The position numbers and the translations under genes are program-made. From the NCBI GenBank assembly GCA_934373235.1, contig CAKROW010000002.1:1-64000 (forward strand): 64,000 bases of DNA, given 5' to 3'. The number at the start of each line of letters is the position of its first letter. Positions within the stretch are counted from its first letter, which is position 1. Origin of the DNA: an uncultured Blautia sp. GTDB lineage: Bacteria > Bacillota > Clostridia > Lachnospirales > Lachnospiraceae. The notes beneath the pieces are model-generated. The model had not been told where the DNA came from. It worked only from the letters and a program-made list of their open reading frames with translations, and ran no database searches. Shown piece by piece: positions 1-8,507 of the stretch.

Positions 1-59
1 ACACATTGTGTACCTATTGTAGCATGCTTTTCTTATGTCGACAATATTTTTATCTAATC

Positions 60-1790
60 TTAAACACTTGGCAGGCTCCTTTCCAAGCAGAGTCGTCCCC
101 ACCCCACCTCCACATTCGGATACTCTCCATACCCACCCACACTCTGCGCACCTTTCCGCAGGTATGCCTTCACCTTTTCCCCGTAAAGAAACGGATCATT
201 TCCTTTCACGATCCCCCACTCCATAAGCAGAGCTGCACTTCCGCTGACAAAAGGTGCCGCAAAGGAGGTTCCGGTGACAGTGGTGTAGCCTCCGCCGGGA
301 ACCGGGGCGGAGATGGCTACGCCGGGAGCTGCGATGTCAGGCTTCCTGATCGGCAGGAACTGACTTCCCCTTCCGGAAAAACCTGCGTAGGCATTCAATC
401 TGGAATCATAAGCTCCAACAGAAATAACTTTTTCGGCAGTAGAGGGAATCGTCAGGGTTCCCACAGCCCGTGGAAAATAAAACCCGGTTCCGCGGTTCAG
501 TACATTTCCGCCTGGCAGCCAGAGGAAATACTGACCGGAACGCACCTGTTTTCCACTTAAGATAATTTTCCAGACACCACTGTCCACATAATTCCCTTCA
601 GGAATGAAATCTATGTAGATTTCCTGGGATAGCTGATAGGGACCTGGGGTTCCATAATAGATCAGAAGCTCTGTATTTTCCAGCAGATGCCGCTGAGGGC
701 CCGGTCGCCTATATAATGGGCCGATCTGTTCTCCGGACGGACTTTCCAGATAAATTTCCATCTCATCTTCATAATCCTTCCATAGCTGTACATTTAATGT
801 GGGCTCAAAAGTTCCCACTGCCAGTTGAAGCTCTTCTGTTTTTCCCTGCTGCAGGATCCCTCCTGCATGCCAGGGCTGGCTGCCGTTATTTCCGGTTCCT
901 GTAACGATCACCGTCCGCCCCACGGCCGCAACCGTATCAATATAATTTTCCAGAAGGGAATCCCCTCTGTGAGAACCATAATTATTCCCAAAACTCAAAT
1001 TGATCACCAGCGGCATGTTCAGTTCCAGCGCCTTTCTCACAAGATAATCGATTCCCTGGATCAGCTCCGTTGTCCTGGGAAAAGATTTTTCTCTGGGGAT
1101 CCCCATCTTTACCACCAGCATATCACTTTCATAGGCGACACCCCGGTTCAGCCCTTCCGAAGCTCTCCCGTTTCCTGCCGCTATCCCCAGAACTGCCGTC
1201 CCATGGCCACTGACATCCACAGATGGAACAAGACGCCTGCCCTGGTTTTCTCCAAGTGCAAGCGCCTCGTCAATTTCTTCTTTGGTATATTCAGTTCCTG
1301 TGACATATCCCTGAGGCGGGCGTCCCGGAATGCTTTGGTCCCACAATGCAAGAATTCTGCTGCTGCCATCTTCATTTCGGAAATCCGGATGAAAATAATC
1401 AACGCCTGAATCCACGATTCCCATAAGAATGCCTCTGCCTGTCAGCGCACCGGCACCGGTCTGAAGCGGATGGATACAACTGGCAGTTTTTCCCTGAAAT
1501 ACTTCAAAATAAAGCTGCTTCGGTTTTTCCATAAAGATCACATTTTGCCGGTGGGAATAACGGTCGATCTCCGATTCCGTCAAAGTAACAACTGCATAAT
1601 TTCCAAGAAGCGGAACCGCCTGGATTCCACTGCCTGAAAGCCCCGATTCCGGTCCTGTATATTTCACGATCACCTCCCAGGTCCGCTCAAACGGATCATA
1701 ACCAACATTCAGATTTCCGGATTTCTGACGTTCTTCTGATGTTGCGTCTATGGCAAGGTTTAATAGATTGTCGATTTTCTGATCTGGCAT
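60..1790 (-). CDS. S8 family subtilisin-like serine protease (Csp-like)
   Basis: A 576-aa subtilase with the full catalytic triad visible: Asp127 in GIVDSGVDYFHPDF, His196 in SGHGTAV, and Ser about 509 in GTSFAAP. Residues 1 to about 115 form a prodomain-like region. About 170 residues (roughly 305-480) are inserted between the Asn oxyanion region (GTGNNGS) and the Ser motif, as in the jelly-roll insert of clostridial Csp proteases. There is no signal peptide, so it is probably cytoplasmic or spore-associated. Csp proteases process the germination hydrolase SleC, but this gene stands alone and no germination gene is nearby, so the substrate is unknown. The gene follows ppk on the same strand after a 91-bp AT-rich gap that could hold its own promoter. 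The ribosome binding site is weak. Confidence 0.85.
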   Translation of the reverse strand: MPDQKIDNLLNLAIDATSEERQKSGNLNVGYDPFERTWEVIVKYTGPESGLSGSGIQAVPLLGNYAVVTLTESEIDRYSHRQNVIFMEKPKQLYFEVFQGKTASCIHPLQTGAGALTGRGILMGIVDSGVDYFHPDFRNEDGSSRILALWDQSIPGRPPQGYVTGTEYTKEEIDEALALGENQGRRLVPSVDVSGHGTAVLGIAAGNGRASEGLNRGVAYESDMLVVKMGIPREKSFPRTTELIQGIDYLVRKALELNMPLVINLSFGNNYGSHRGDSLLENYIDTVAAVGRTVIVTGTGNNGSQPWHAGGILQQGKTEELQLAVGTFEPTLNVQLWKDYEDEMEIYLESPSGEQIGPLYRRPGPQRHLLENTELLIYYGTPGPYQLSQEIYIDFIPEGNYVDSGVWKIILSGKQVRSGQYFLWLPGGNVLNRGTGFYFPRAVGTLTIPSTAEKVISVGAYDSRLNAYAGFSGRGSQFLPIRKPDIAAPGVAISAPVPGGGYTTVTGTSFAAPFVSGSAALLMEWGIVKGNDPFLYGEKVKAYLRKGAQSVGGYGEYPNVEVGWGRLCLERSLPSV

Positions 1791-1881
1791 ATTTTTTCCC
1801 GGTTATTATTGACTTTATTATAAATATAAAAACCTTTTCCCAAAATATACTCCCATCCTGCAGGGTAAACATTACTTCATG

Positions 1882-3993
1882 TCAGGCTTTTTTATCTGTG
1901 GCAGTTATTTTCTCCGCATTTCCATATGCCTCAGCATAAAACAGCTCCTGAGAGTTCAACCTGGTATCATGAAGTGCCCTGTCTGTATATTTTCCTTTTG
2001 CTGTAAGACGTTTGCCCTTCTCATCATCATTCATCATAGTCTCAAACATACAGTCCAGACGTTCTCTCAGTTTTTTGTCAAGAACAGGAGCAGCCACCTC
2101 CACACGGCGAACTGTATTCCTTGTCATAAAATCAGCGGACGCAATATAGACCTTTTCCCGCTCTTTTGTTCCAAAGCGGTAGATTCTGGAATGTTCCAGA
2201 AAACGGCCGACAATACTTACTATCTGAATATTTTCTGTATAACCCGGTACTTCCGGAAGAAGACAGCAGATTCCTCTGACGATCATTTCAATCTTCACTC
2301 CTGCCTGGGATGCTTCCACAAGCTTGTTGATGATCACCTTGTCAGTCAGGGAATTGATCTTGATTCCCACATAACCAGGCTCTCCCTTTTTCACATGTTC
2401 GATCTCTTCATCGATCATATCCAGCACTCTGTTCTGCAGACATTTGGGTGCCACCAGAAGAAGCTCTGATTTCTCAACCGTCTCGCCTTTCAGGAGCGCT
2501 GCAAATACTTCCGCAGCTTCCTTTCCGATGTTCTGATCTGCAGTGATAAGAGACAGGTCTGTGTACAGTGCTGAAGTTTTCTCATTATAGTTTCCGGTTC
2601 CGATCTGAGTAATATAGGATACTCCGCCCGCAGTTTTTCTGGAGATCAGACACAGCTTGGAATGAACCTTGTATCCGTTCAGTCCATAGATAACCCGGCA
2701 TCCTGCCTCCTCCAGTTTTCTGGAATATTCAATGTTGCTCTCCTCATCAAACCGGGCACGGAGTTCCACAAGAGCAACTACTTCTTTGCCGTTTTCTGCC
2801 GCCTCGATCAGGGCGTCTACGATCTGGCTCTTATTTGCCAGACGGTAAAGTGTCATTTTTATGGATACTACAGAATCATCCTTTGCAGCCTCATAAAGCA
2901 GATTGATAAAAGGTCTGATGCTCTCAAAAGGATAGGATAACAGCACATCTTTCTTCGTGATCTGTGGAATCAGTCTTTCCTTGTCATTAAGCTGTGGTGT
3001 CATACGTGGAGTCCGCCTCTGATAAAACAGTTTTTCCTGTCCTGTACCTTTCAGATAGCTCTGGATTTCAAATACAAAGGACATATCCAGCGGAACCCTG
3101 GACAGAAATACATGCTCCTTCTCTACATTGATATTTTTGCACAGAGAGGTGATCATCTTTTTGTTCAGTTCTCTGGAAAGTTCCATTCTTACAGGATTCA
3201 TGCGTTTTCTCTGTTTGATCAGATTTTCCATTGCCTCCCTGTAATCCAGGTCCTCATCATAAATGGTCTCTGTATCGATATCCGCATTTCTGGTGACGCG
3301 GACCAGTGACTTTTCTTTTACTTCGTAACTCCTGAACATTTTGGGAAGAAAATGCAGGATGATCTCCTCAGAAAGCATAAAGGTTCCCTTTCTTGTCGGT
3401 ATGTCGATCAGACGTTTGAACACATTATTGCTGCATGGAATGATGGCAGTTCTGGTTTTTCCACCTTTTGTCTCCAGAAGTGCCACCGCATAGATATCTT
3501 TATTTTTGAGAAACGGGAACGGCTGCTGCTTGCTGATAATGTTTGCAGACAGATATGGAGCAATCTCCTGGTCAAAATAAATTTCCAAAAGTTTACCCTC
3601 CTCAGCCGACAATTTATTAAAATTGATCAGACGGATTCCCTTCGGCTCAAGCTCTCCCATAAGCTGTTCATAGATCACAGCTTTTTTCTGATCCAGCTCT
3701 CTGGTCGCTTTAAGAATAGCTTTTACCTGCTCTTTGCTGGTCATATTGGTTTTGTTTTCACGAACGACCTCTGAAGATTCCATCTGATCCATCAATGTGC
3801 CTACCCTTACTCTGTAAAATTCGTCCAGGTTGGACTGATAGATAGAAGCAAAGGTAAGACGTTCAGCAAGAGGGACTCCCGGATTTCCCGCTTCGTTTAA
3901 TACTCTCTCATTAAATTTTAACCATGACAATTCTCTGTTCATCATATATGGAAAAGTTACGTTTCTTCTTTTCTTATTTTCCTCTTTTTTCAT
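1882..3993 (-). CDS. ppk: Polyphosphate kinase 1
   Basis: A 703-aa PPK1, the usual family length. It reversibly transfers the ATP gamma-phosphate to inorganic polyphosphate. The N-terminal signature NRELSWLKFNERVL is followed by a helical domain and two phospholipase-D-like catalytic domains. The autophosphorylated histidine is His444 in GYKVHSKLCL, and the second conserved histidine is His601 in FLEHSRIYRFG. The start has a short lysine-rich tail before NVTFPYMMNREL and fits the family. It is probably monocistronic or co-transcribed with the downstream subtilase. Polyphosphate serves as a phosphate and energy store and in stress survival. Confidence 0.97.
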   Translation of the reverse strand: MKKEENKKRRNVTFPYMMNRELSWLKFNERVLNEAGNPGVPLAERLTFASIYQSNLDEFYRVRVGTLMDQMESSEVVRENKTNMTSKEQVKAILKATRELDQKKAVIYEQLMGELEPKGIRLINFNKLSAEEGKLLEIYFDQEIAPYLSANIISKQQPFPFLKNKDIYAVALLETKGGKTRTAIIPCSNNVFKRLIDIPTRKGTFMLSEEIILHFLPKMFRSYEVKEKSLVRVTRNADIDTETIYDEDLDYREAMENLIKQRKRMNPVRMELSRELNKKMITSLCKNINVEKEHVFLSRVPLDMSFVFEIQSYLKGTGQEKLFYQRRTPRMTPQLNDKERLIPQITKKDVLLSYPFESIRPFINLLYEAAKDDSVVSIKMTLYRLANKSQIVDALIEAAENGKEVVALVELRARFDEESNIEYSRKLEEAGCRVIYGLNGYKVHSKLCLISRKTAGGVSYITQIGTGNYNEKTSALYTDLSLITADQNIGKEAAEVFAALLKGETVEKSELLLVAPKCLQNRVLDMIDEEIEHVKKGEPGYVGIKINSLTDKVIINKLVEASQAGVKIEMIVRGICCLLPEVPGYTENIQIVSIVGRFLEHSRIYRFGTKEREKVYIASADFMTRNTVRRVEVAAPVLDKKLRERLDCMFETMMNDDEKGKRLTAKGKYTDRALHDTRLNSQELFYAEAYGNAEKITATDKKA

Positions 3994-4113
3994 GTGTATG
4001 ATTCCTTTCCAAAATTATTTTCAGAAAGAAATTATAGTATATCAAGATTAAGTCTTAAAAATGCCAATGTAAAATCTATGTAAGATTTATTCCGTTTATA
4101 ATGGACCTTGTCC

Positions 4114-4150
4114 CACACAGGCTCCATTTCTGTCTGATCCGGCCTGTGTG
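4114..4150 (-). terminator. Candidate terminator hairpin downstream of the anti-sigma gene
   Basis: A 9-bp perfect inverted repeat (CACACAGGC / GCCTGTGTG) with a 19-nt loop lies 75 bp past the stop of the anti-sigma gene. The T-run after it on the minus strand is poor, so this is a tentative call. The rest of the 4012-4224 gap is AT-rich and shows no gene. Confidence 0.35.
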
Positions 4151-4224
4151 CCTGATTTCCGGCGCATTTCCACTGATCCGCATTTTACGTTTCCTCCTGA
4201 TCAGGCGGATATTTCCAGTCCGTT

Positions 4225-4977
4225 TTACTTTTCACCTGATTTTACAACTCTTTTTTCCGAAGTCCATATCAGTGTACATTTTTCTGCAAGCGCCTTCTCC
4301 TTTTTTGCAGCCTCTTCTGTATTTTCCGGATCATCCCAGAGGGCAAATGCCTCTTTTACATACTGAGGATCCACATAATATACGTTCTCAATTCCTGTGG
4401 GAAGGGACGTTTCATCTGTCCCGATATCTGCGCTGCGGTCATGTGCTTCCTGATAATCTTTCAGGTTCATAACAACATACTCCGTTCCCTCTCCTGAAGG
4501 ATACTGTTTTCTTGACCACATGGTTTCATTCATCATATAAAACTGGCTTTTCTGGTCAACCGACAAAACACTCATAAGCTTCCCTTCCGGATTCACCTCC
4601 GAATAAACCTTTCCGTCTCTGACTGTCATTCCGGCCTTATCCCAGGAAATGTAGGTTTTTCTGTCATAATACCAGTAATTTCCCACGCCACAGGCTGTCA
4701 GTATAAGTGCTGCTGTCAGAACTACAGACAGAATCCTTTTTCTCCGGATACGTCGACGTATATTTTTTAACGGCCTGATCTCATCCCTCCGGGAAAAATC
4801 ACTGCTGCTTTCCTTAAATGCTGCAGTCTGATTCTCCTTTTTCATCTCCTCCAGCATAGCACTGCATTCCCTGCACTCTTTCAGATGCTCTTTTACAAGC
4901 TGTCTGCTGTCCTCACTGACCATATCGTCCGCATAGAGGGGCAGCAGATCCCGGATAATGTTACAACTGATCTTCAC
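4225..4977 (-). CDS. Zinc-finger anti-sigma factor, membrane-anchored
   Basis: A 250-aa protein with an N-terminal zf-HC2/ZAS-type anti-sigma motif: His31-x3-Cys35-x2-Cys38 (HLKECREC), with Cys5 as the likely fourth ligand. A basic stretch precedes one membrane segment at about residues 80-100 (RILSVVLTAALILTACGVG), and about 150 extracytoplasmic residues of unrecognised type follow. Its start overlaps the end of the ECF sigma gene by 17 bp, the standard arrangement for a sigma/anti-sigma pair. It should hold the sigma factor inactive until an envelope signal is sensed by the outer domain. The signal cannot be read from the sequence. Confidence 0.85.
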   Translation of the reverse strand: MKISCNIIRDLLPLYADDMVSEDSRQLVKEHLKECRECSAMLEEMKKENQTAAFKESSSDFSRRDEIRPLKNIRRRIRRKRILSVVLTAALILTACGVGNYWYYDRKTYISWDKAGMTVRDGKVYSEVNPEGKLMSVLSVDQKSQFYMMNETMWSRKQYPSGEGTEYVVMNLKDYQEAHDRSADIGTDETSLPTGIENVYYVDPQYVKEAFALWDDPENTEEAAKKEKALAEKCTLIWTSEKRVVKSGEK

Positions 4978-5452
4978 GGTCCAATTCCTCCCTGATCTTT
5001 CTGCATGCTCTGTGATAAGTTACTCTTGCCCAGCTCTCACTTTTTCCAAACAGCGAAGATATCATGGCAAATGACAGTTCTCCAAATACACGGAGGGAAA
5101 AAACCTCTTTATATGGCTCCTGAAGTTTATGCAGAACCTTATGGATCTGAAAGGCAGTTTCTCTGTCTGTAAAATTCCGGATCAGATCAGAAGAAACATC
5201 CTCTGTCTCATTCTCAGCTTCCTCTGCATATTTTCTGTTTTTTTTCAGATAGTCATAATATGTATTTTTTGAAATCTGGCAGAGCCACACCCGAAGCTCA
5301 CATTCTCCCCGAAAATCATCAAGTTTTTTCATGGCTTTAAAGAATGTTTCCTGGGTAAGTTCCTCCGCTATATGGGTATTTCGTGAAAGAGCCAGCAGAT
5401 ATTTGTATACGACGGTAAAATATTCCCCGTACACTTTCCGGATATCCAACAT
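4961..5452 (-). CDS. ECF-type RNA polymerase sigma factor
   Basis: A 163-aa sigma-70 family ECF factor. Region 2 covers about residues 10-75 (LALSRNTHIAEELTQETFFKAMKKLDDF, then a WLCQISKNTYYDYLKK segment). Region 4 covers about 105-155 (LQEPYKEVFSLRVFGELSFAMISSLFGKSESWARVTYHRACRKIREEL). A strong AAGGAGAGGAG ribosome binding site precedes the ATG. It is translationally coupled to the zinc-finger anti-sigma factor. A putative autoregulatory promoter lies 45 bp upstream (see the separate entry). The target regulon is unknown. Confidence 0.93.
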   Translation of the reverse strand: MLDIRKVYGEYFTVVYKYLLALSRNTHIAEELTQETFFKAMKKLDDFRGECELRVWLCQISKNTYYDYLKKNRKYAEEAENETEDVSSDLIRNFTDRETAFQIHKVLHKLQEPYKEVFSLRVFGELSFAMISSLFGKSESWARVTYHRACRKIREELDREDQL

Positions 5453-5496
5453 ATCTGTTCTCCTCTCCTTGTACCCTTTTCCTCCTTCACATATAT

Positions 5497-5523
5497 GACG
5501 TTATATGTCCCGGAAACGTTACA
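5497..5523 (-). promoter_or_regulatory. Putative ECF-type autoregulatory promoter
   Basis: On the minus strand TGTAAC (5518-5523) is followed after 17 bp by CGTC (5497-5500). This resembles ECF promoters such as the TGAAAC-N16-CGTA pattern of sigma W. It lies 45 bp upstream of the ECF sigma start codon. ECF factors commonly activate their own operons, so this element is a reasonable candidate. No transcription start can be shown from sequence alone. Confidence 0.5.
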
Positions 5524-5549
5524 GAACTTTTTAATTTTTATCAAAAAAT

Positions 5550-6041
5550 CTACAGCACATAATAGTGCGGAATAATATCCTCATAATGTCCGTCCGGCAT
5601 ACGGAAGCCTCCCGGGATCACTCCCAGCTTTATAAATCCGATCCTCTCATAGAGATGCAGGGCATGGGTATTGGAAGCCACCACCGCATTAAACTGCATC
5701 ACACGGAAGCCTTTTTCTTTGGCCATTCTCAGGCAGTCCAGAACCAGCTTTTCCCCGATATGCACTCCACGGATATCTCTCCGCACTGCATAACTTGCGT
5801 TGCAGATATGCCCGCATCTTCCCACATTGTTGGGATGAAGGATGTAAAGCCCTGCTACTTCTCCGGTCTCTGTGTTTTCCGCAATCCCGGTATAGGTCTG
5901 CTCCTTAAAAAAGGCATCCCCGGTCTCTCTGGTAAGAGCCTTCTCCTGAGGAAAAGCCACGCCGTCGTCTACTACCTGGTTCCAGATCTCGCTGGCTGCC
6001 GCCGCATCCTCTGTACGGTATTCCCGTAAATTTATGTTCAT
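5550..6041 (-). CDS. GNAT family N-acetyltransferase
   Basis: A 163-aa GNAT acyltransferase starting MNINLREYRTEDA. The acetyl-CoA pyrophosphate loop is in RRDIRGVHIGEKL, and the C-terminal beta-bulge strand is FNAVVASNTHALHLYERIGF. The open frame continues 64 codons upstream, but that stretch overlaps the PAP2 gene in another frame. An ATG at 6041 has an AGGAGG-type site 9 bp before it, so I chose that start. It begins 4 bp after the PAP2 stop, so the two genes are probably co-transcribed and coupled. The acceptor substrate is unknown. Confidence 0.88.
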   Translation of the reverse strand: MNINLREYRTEDAAAASEIWNQVVDDGVAFPQEKALTRETGDAFFKEQTYTGIAENTETGEVAGLYILHPNNVGRCGHICNASYAVRRDIRGVHIGEKLVLDCLRMAKEKGFRVMQFNAVVASNTHALHLYERIGFIKLGVIPGGFRMPDGHYEDIIPHYYVL

Positions 6042-6045
6042 CTTT

Positions 6046-6573
6046 CTATGCCTCCTTATTCCCTGAAAAAGCTGCAGAACAGATGATCCTGTATCCCATA
6101 TATCCTGACACAAGTCCCACAATGATCCCGCCAAGCACATCTGTAGGATAATGTACATACAGATAAAGCCTGGAAAAAGCAATAAGCACCGCCAACACCA
6201 GTGTCGGCTTCCACAGCTTCCCGGCTCCTGCAAGATAAAGACCTGACACCACCGTAAAGGATGCCGCCGTATGCCCGGAAGGAAAAGAATAGTCTTTTGG
6301 TTTTGAGATCAGAACCTGTACTGCAGTGTTCACATCAAAGGGACGTATTCTCGCAACCAGCGGCTTCAGGATAACATTGCACAATACCAGGTCCACCACC
6401 AGACCTGCTGCCAGTATCACTCCCCACCGTCTGGTCTTTGGGAGGATCAGCAGTACCAGCGTCAGAAGGATCCAGAAGATCCCCGCATCTCCAAGTTTTG
6501 TGATCAGGCACATGGCTGTGTCTCCCACAGGTGTATGCAGGGTCTGAATCCAGTCCAGAATCTTAATTTCCAT
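6046..6573 (-). CDS. PAP2 family phosphatase (integral membrane)
   Basis: A 175-aa type 2 phosphatidic acid phosphatase with all three signature motifs: KPLVARIRPF (KxxxxxxRP), PSGHT, and SRLYLYVHYPTDVLGG (SRxxxxxHxxxD). Five or so membrane segments are evident. The family removes phosphate from lipid phosphates such as phosphatidate or undecaprenyl pyrophosphate at the outer membrane face. Undecaprenyl-PP recycling is plausible but not shown. The downstream GNAT gene starts 4 bp after its stop. Confidence 0.92.
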   Translation of the reverse strand: MEIKILDWIQTLHTPVGDTAMCLITKLGDAGIFWILLTLVLLILPKTRRWGVILAAGLVVDLVLCNVILKPLVARIRPFDVNTAVQVLISKPKDYSFPSGHTAASFTVVSGLYLAGAGKLWKPTLVLAVLIAFSRLYLYVHYPTDVLGGIIVGLVSGYMGYRIICSAAFSGNKEA

Positions 6574-6651
6574 TTTTATTTCTCACTTCTTTCTTTTATG
6601 ATATGATCTGCATTACCAGCACAGGAGCGAAACCGGACACTCCTGCCAATG

Positions 6652-6816
6652 TCATACAAAATCCACTGCTTTCTTCTGTCTGGACTTTGCCAGTACAAGA
6701 AGTACCACAAAGGTGATGATCTCAGAACTCAGGAAAGAGCTCCACACTCCGTTGATCCCAAACACCCCGGAAAGGATCACCGCGCTTGCAGCAATGGCTA
6801 TGACTCCGCGCAGGAG
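6652..6816 (-). pseudogene. C-terminal remnant of a MATE efflux pump
   Basis: The translated stretch LLRGVIAIAASAVILSG followed by FGINGVWSSFLSSEII matches the last two membrane helices of MATE multidrug transporters (typically ...GlnGvWls.pisE...). It ends KSRQKKAVDFV with a stop. The upstream reading (6817-6987) is open but reads as a scrambled version of the preceding helices, so the gene is truncated and decayed. About 49 residues of a roughly 450-residue protein remain recognisable. A separate intact MATE pump lies at 14.1-15.5 kb. This fragment is probably non-functional. Confidence 0.6.
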
Positions 6817-7002
6817 ACCAGGCTCCAGCGCAGCAGGCTTTTTACCTGGCCGCTCCCGAATGAACCGATATAAAAAAAGTATCTGCCAGAATATAAACCG
6901 ATATCCTTCTGAGTATCTCAGCCTGATACCGTAATTTCCGAAACCGTTATAATATCTGATTTTATAATAACCTGTCTGCAACTTCAACTATAATAGAAAA
7001 TC

Positions 7003-7150
7003 TCACTGTTTTTCCCGTCTGTATTCTGCAGGTGTCATATGATAACGTTCCTGAAAACGTCTGAATATCACAAGGATCTTTGCTTTTTCCTCAGAACTGA
7101 TGTATCTGGTGGAAGGATCAGACGCGGCAGCTCTTCTGGATTTCCTAAAA
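7003..7150 (-). pseudogene. C-terminal remnant of an AraC-family regulator
   Basis: Read on the minus strand, the end of this stretch encodes FRRFQERYHMTPAEYRREKQ followed by a stop. This is the hallmark C-terminus of AraC/XylS DNA-binding domains (second HTH recognition helix and the TPxEYR motif). The residues further upstream (ISSEEKAKILVI) no longer fit the family, so only about 25 codons are well preserved. It lies directly upstream of the MATE remnant on the same strand, suggesting a decayed regulator-plus-efflux module. Confidence 0.6.
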
Positions 7151-7196
7151 AAACATATCTGATCTTATATTTTATTTGTCGTAAGTTTCTCTGTAC

Positions 7197-7240
7197 AGAA
7201 AAAGGGGATGAGAACCTGATGTTCCGGTTCTCATCCCCTT
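7197..7240 (-). terminator. Rho-independent terminator of the zinc alcohol dehydrogenase gene
   Basis: A perfect 15-bp stem (AAGGGGATGAGAACC with its complement) and a 9-nt loop, followed on the minus strand by a T-run. It begins 12 bp beyond the dehydrogenase stop codon. Confidence 0.9.
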
Positions 7241-7251
7241 CATTATATTCT

Positions 7252-8280
7252 CTATTTTTCCTGTACGTTGATGATGACTTTCATTGTGGTCTCACGGTTG
7301 GCATCGATGTATTTGTATGCTTCCAGATAATCCTTAAATGCGAAGGTTTTGGAGATCAGTGGTCTTAAATGAACTTTACCTGCATTTACCAGGTCAATGG
7401 CATCTACATAATCATCGTGACGGTACATCATGGTGCTCTTGATATCCAGCTCATGGTCATTGGCTACAGCCAGGTCAACAGTTGCCATATCTGCAAATAC
7501 AGCTACCAGCACGATCACGCTTCCTTTTCTTGCATATTTGATAGCCTGACCCATAGTGATATTATTTCCTGCACAGTCATAGATCACATCTGCCTTGTCC
7601 GGACCAAATGCCTCTACCAGTGCATCTCCGAAATTCTTCTCCTTTGTGTTAACACATACGTCAATACCGCACTCTTTTGCCTTTGCAAGACGAAGGTCAC
7701 TGACATCTGTGATCATAACCTTGGCAGCTCCCATTCCCCTGGCAGTCTGTGCCACAAGGTTTCCGATAGGGCCTGCTCCGATAACTGTGATGTTCATGCC
7801 TTTTACATCACCCATCTGCTTCACTGCATGTACAGCAACTGCCAGAGGCTCGATCATCGCGCCTTCCTCATAGGACATCTCCTCAGGAATCGGTGTCACC
7901 TTGGATGCATCTACTGCGAAATATTCAGATGCAGTTCCTGTTGTCTGGAACCCCATAACCTTAAGCTCCTCGCACAGGTTGTATTTGCCATGACGGCATG
8001 GATAACAATGTCCGCAGTATACCTGTGGCTCAATGGTAACTTTCTGGCCTACCTTAAATCCTGTAACATTTTTGCCAAGCTCTGTGATCTCGCCGGATAC
8101 CTCATGTCCCTGTGTAACCGGATATTTGGTAAATGGATGCTTGCCGTGATATACATGGATATCAGATCCGCAGATACCGATGTTCATGATCTTCACAAGA
8201 ACCTGATCCTCCTTTACCTCCGGAACCGGAATCTCTCTGAAAATAATCTCTCCTGGATTTGTCATTACCTGCTGTAACAT
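7252..8280 (-). CDS. Zinc-dependent medium-chain alcohol/polyol dehydrogenase
   Basis: A 342-aa medium-chain dehydrogenase. Catalytic zinc ligands are Cys37 (GICGSD) and His59-Glu60 (GHE). Structural zinc ligands are Cys89, Cys92, Cys95 and Cys103 (CGHCYPCRHGKYNLC). The Rossmann NAD-binding motif is GAGPIGNLVAQ. Overall it resembles the sorbitol/threonine dehydrogenase subgroup, oxidising a secondary alcohol or polyol with NAD. The exact substrate cannot be set from sequence. A ROK regulator gene lies directly upstream on the same strand, separated by 227 bp with a strong palindrome, which suggests sugar-linked control. Confidence 0.9.
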   Translation of the reverse strand: MLQQVMTNPGEIIFREIPVPEVKEDQVLVKIMNIGICGSDIHVYHGKHPFTKYPVTQGHEVSGEITELGKNVTGFKVGQKVTIEPQVYCGHCYPCRHGKYNLCEELKVMGFQTTGTASEYFAVDASKVTPIPEEMSYEEGAMIEPLAVAVHAVKQMGDVKGMNITVIGAGPIGNLVAQTARGMGAAKVMITDVSDLRLAKAKECGIDVCVNTKEKNFGDALVEAFGPDKADVIYDCAGNNITMGQAIKYARKGSVIVLVAVFADMATVDLAVANDHELDIKSTMMYRHDDYVDAIDLVNAGKVHLRPLISKTFAFKDYLEAYKYIDANRETTMKVIINVQEK

Positions 8281-8441
8281 GTGATCTCCTCCTTGCTGGT
8301 TTTATCTCTATCTTTTATTTTATCTTTTATAAATTGTTTTATTAAAGTAATTGTATTATTATTCTTTTGAGAGGATTTGTCAATAGATTTCTTATGTTTT
8401 CTACTTATTAGACAATTTCATAACATCATTTTTATGCAAAA

Positions 8442-8496
8442 TTTCCCGGAATATCCTGGAATGTATTGCAAAATCATTCCGGAGTATCCCGGGAAA
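8442..8496 (-). terminator. Long imperfect palindrome after the ROK gene (terminator or operator)
   Basis: Two arms of about 21-22 nt (TTCCCGGRATAYYCYGGAATG type) with only a few mismatches surround an 11-nt loop, starting 12 bp after the ROK stop. On the minus strand a short TTTT follows, so it can serve as a terminator. The length and the TCCCGG...CCGGGA symmetry also allow an operator ahead of the dehydrogenase gene. The remainder of 8281-8441 is AT-rich and probably carries the dehydrogenase promoter. Confidence 0.55.
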
Positions 8497-8507
8497 TCTC
8501 TGTATTC

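Noticed and set aside
6042..6233. N-terminal extension of the GNAT gene
   Set aside because: These 64 codons overlap the PAP2 gene in another frame and show no acetyltransferase similarity; a good ribosome binding site supports the ATG at 6041.
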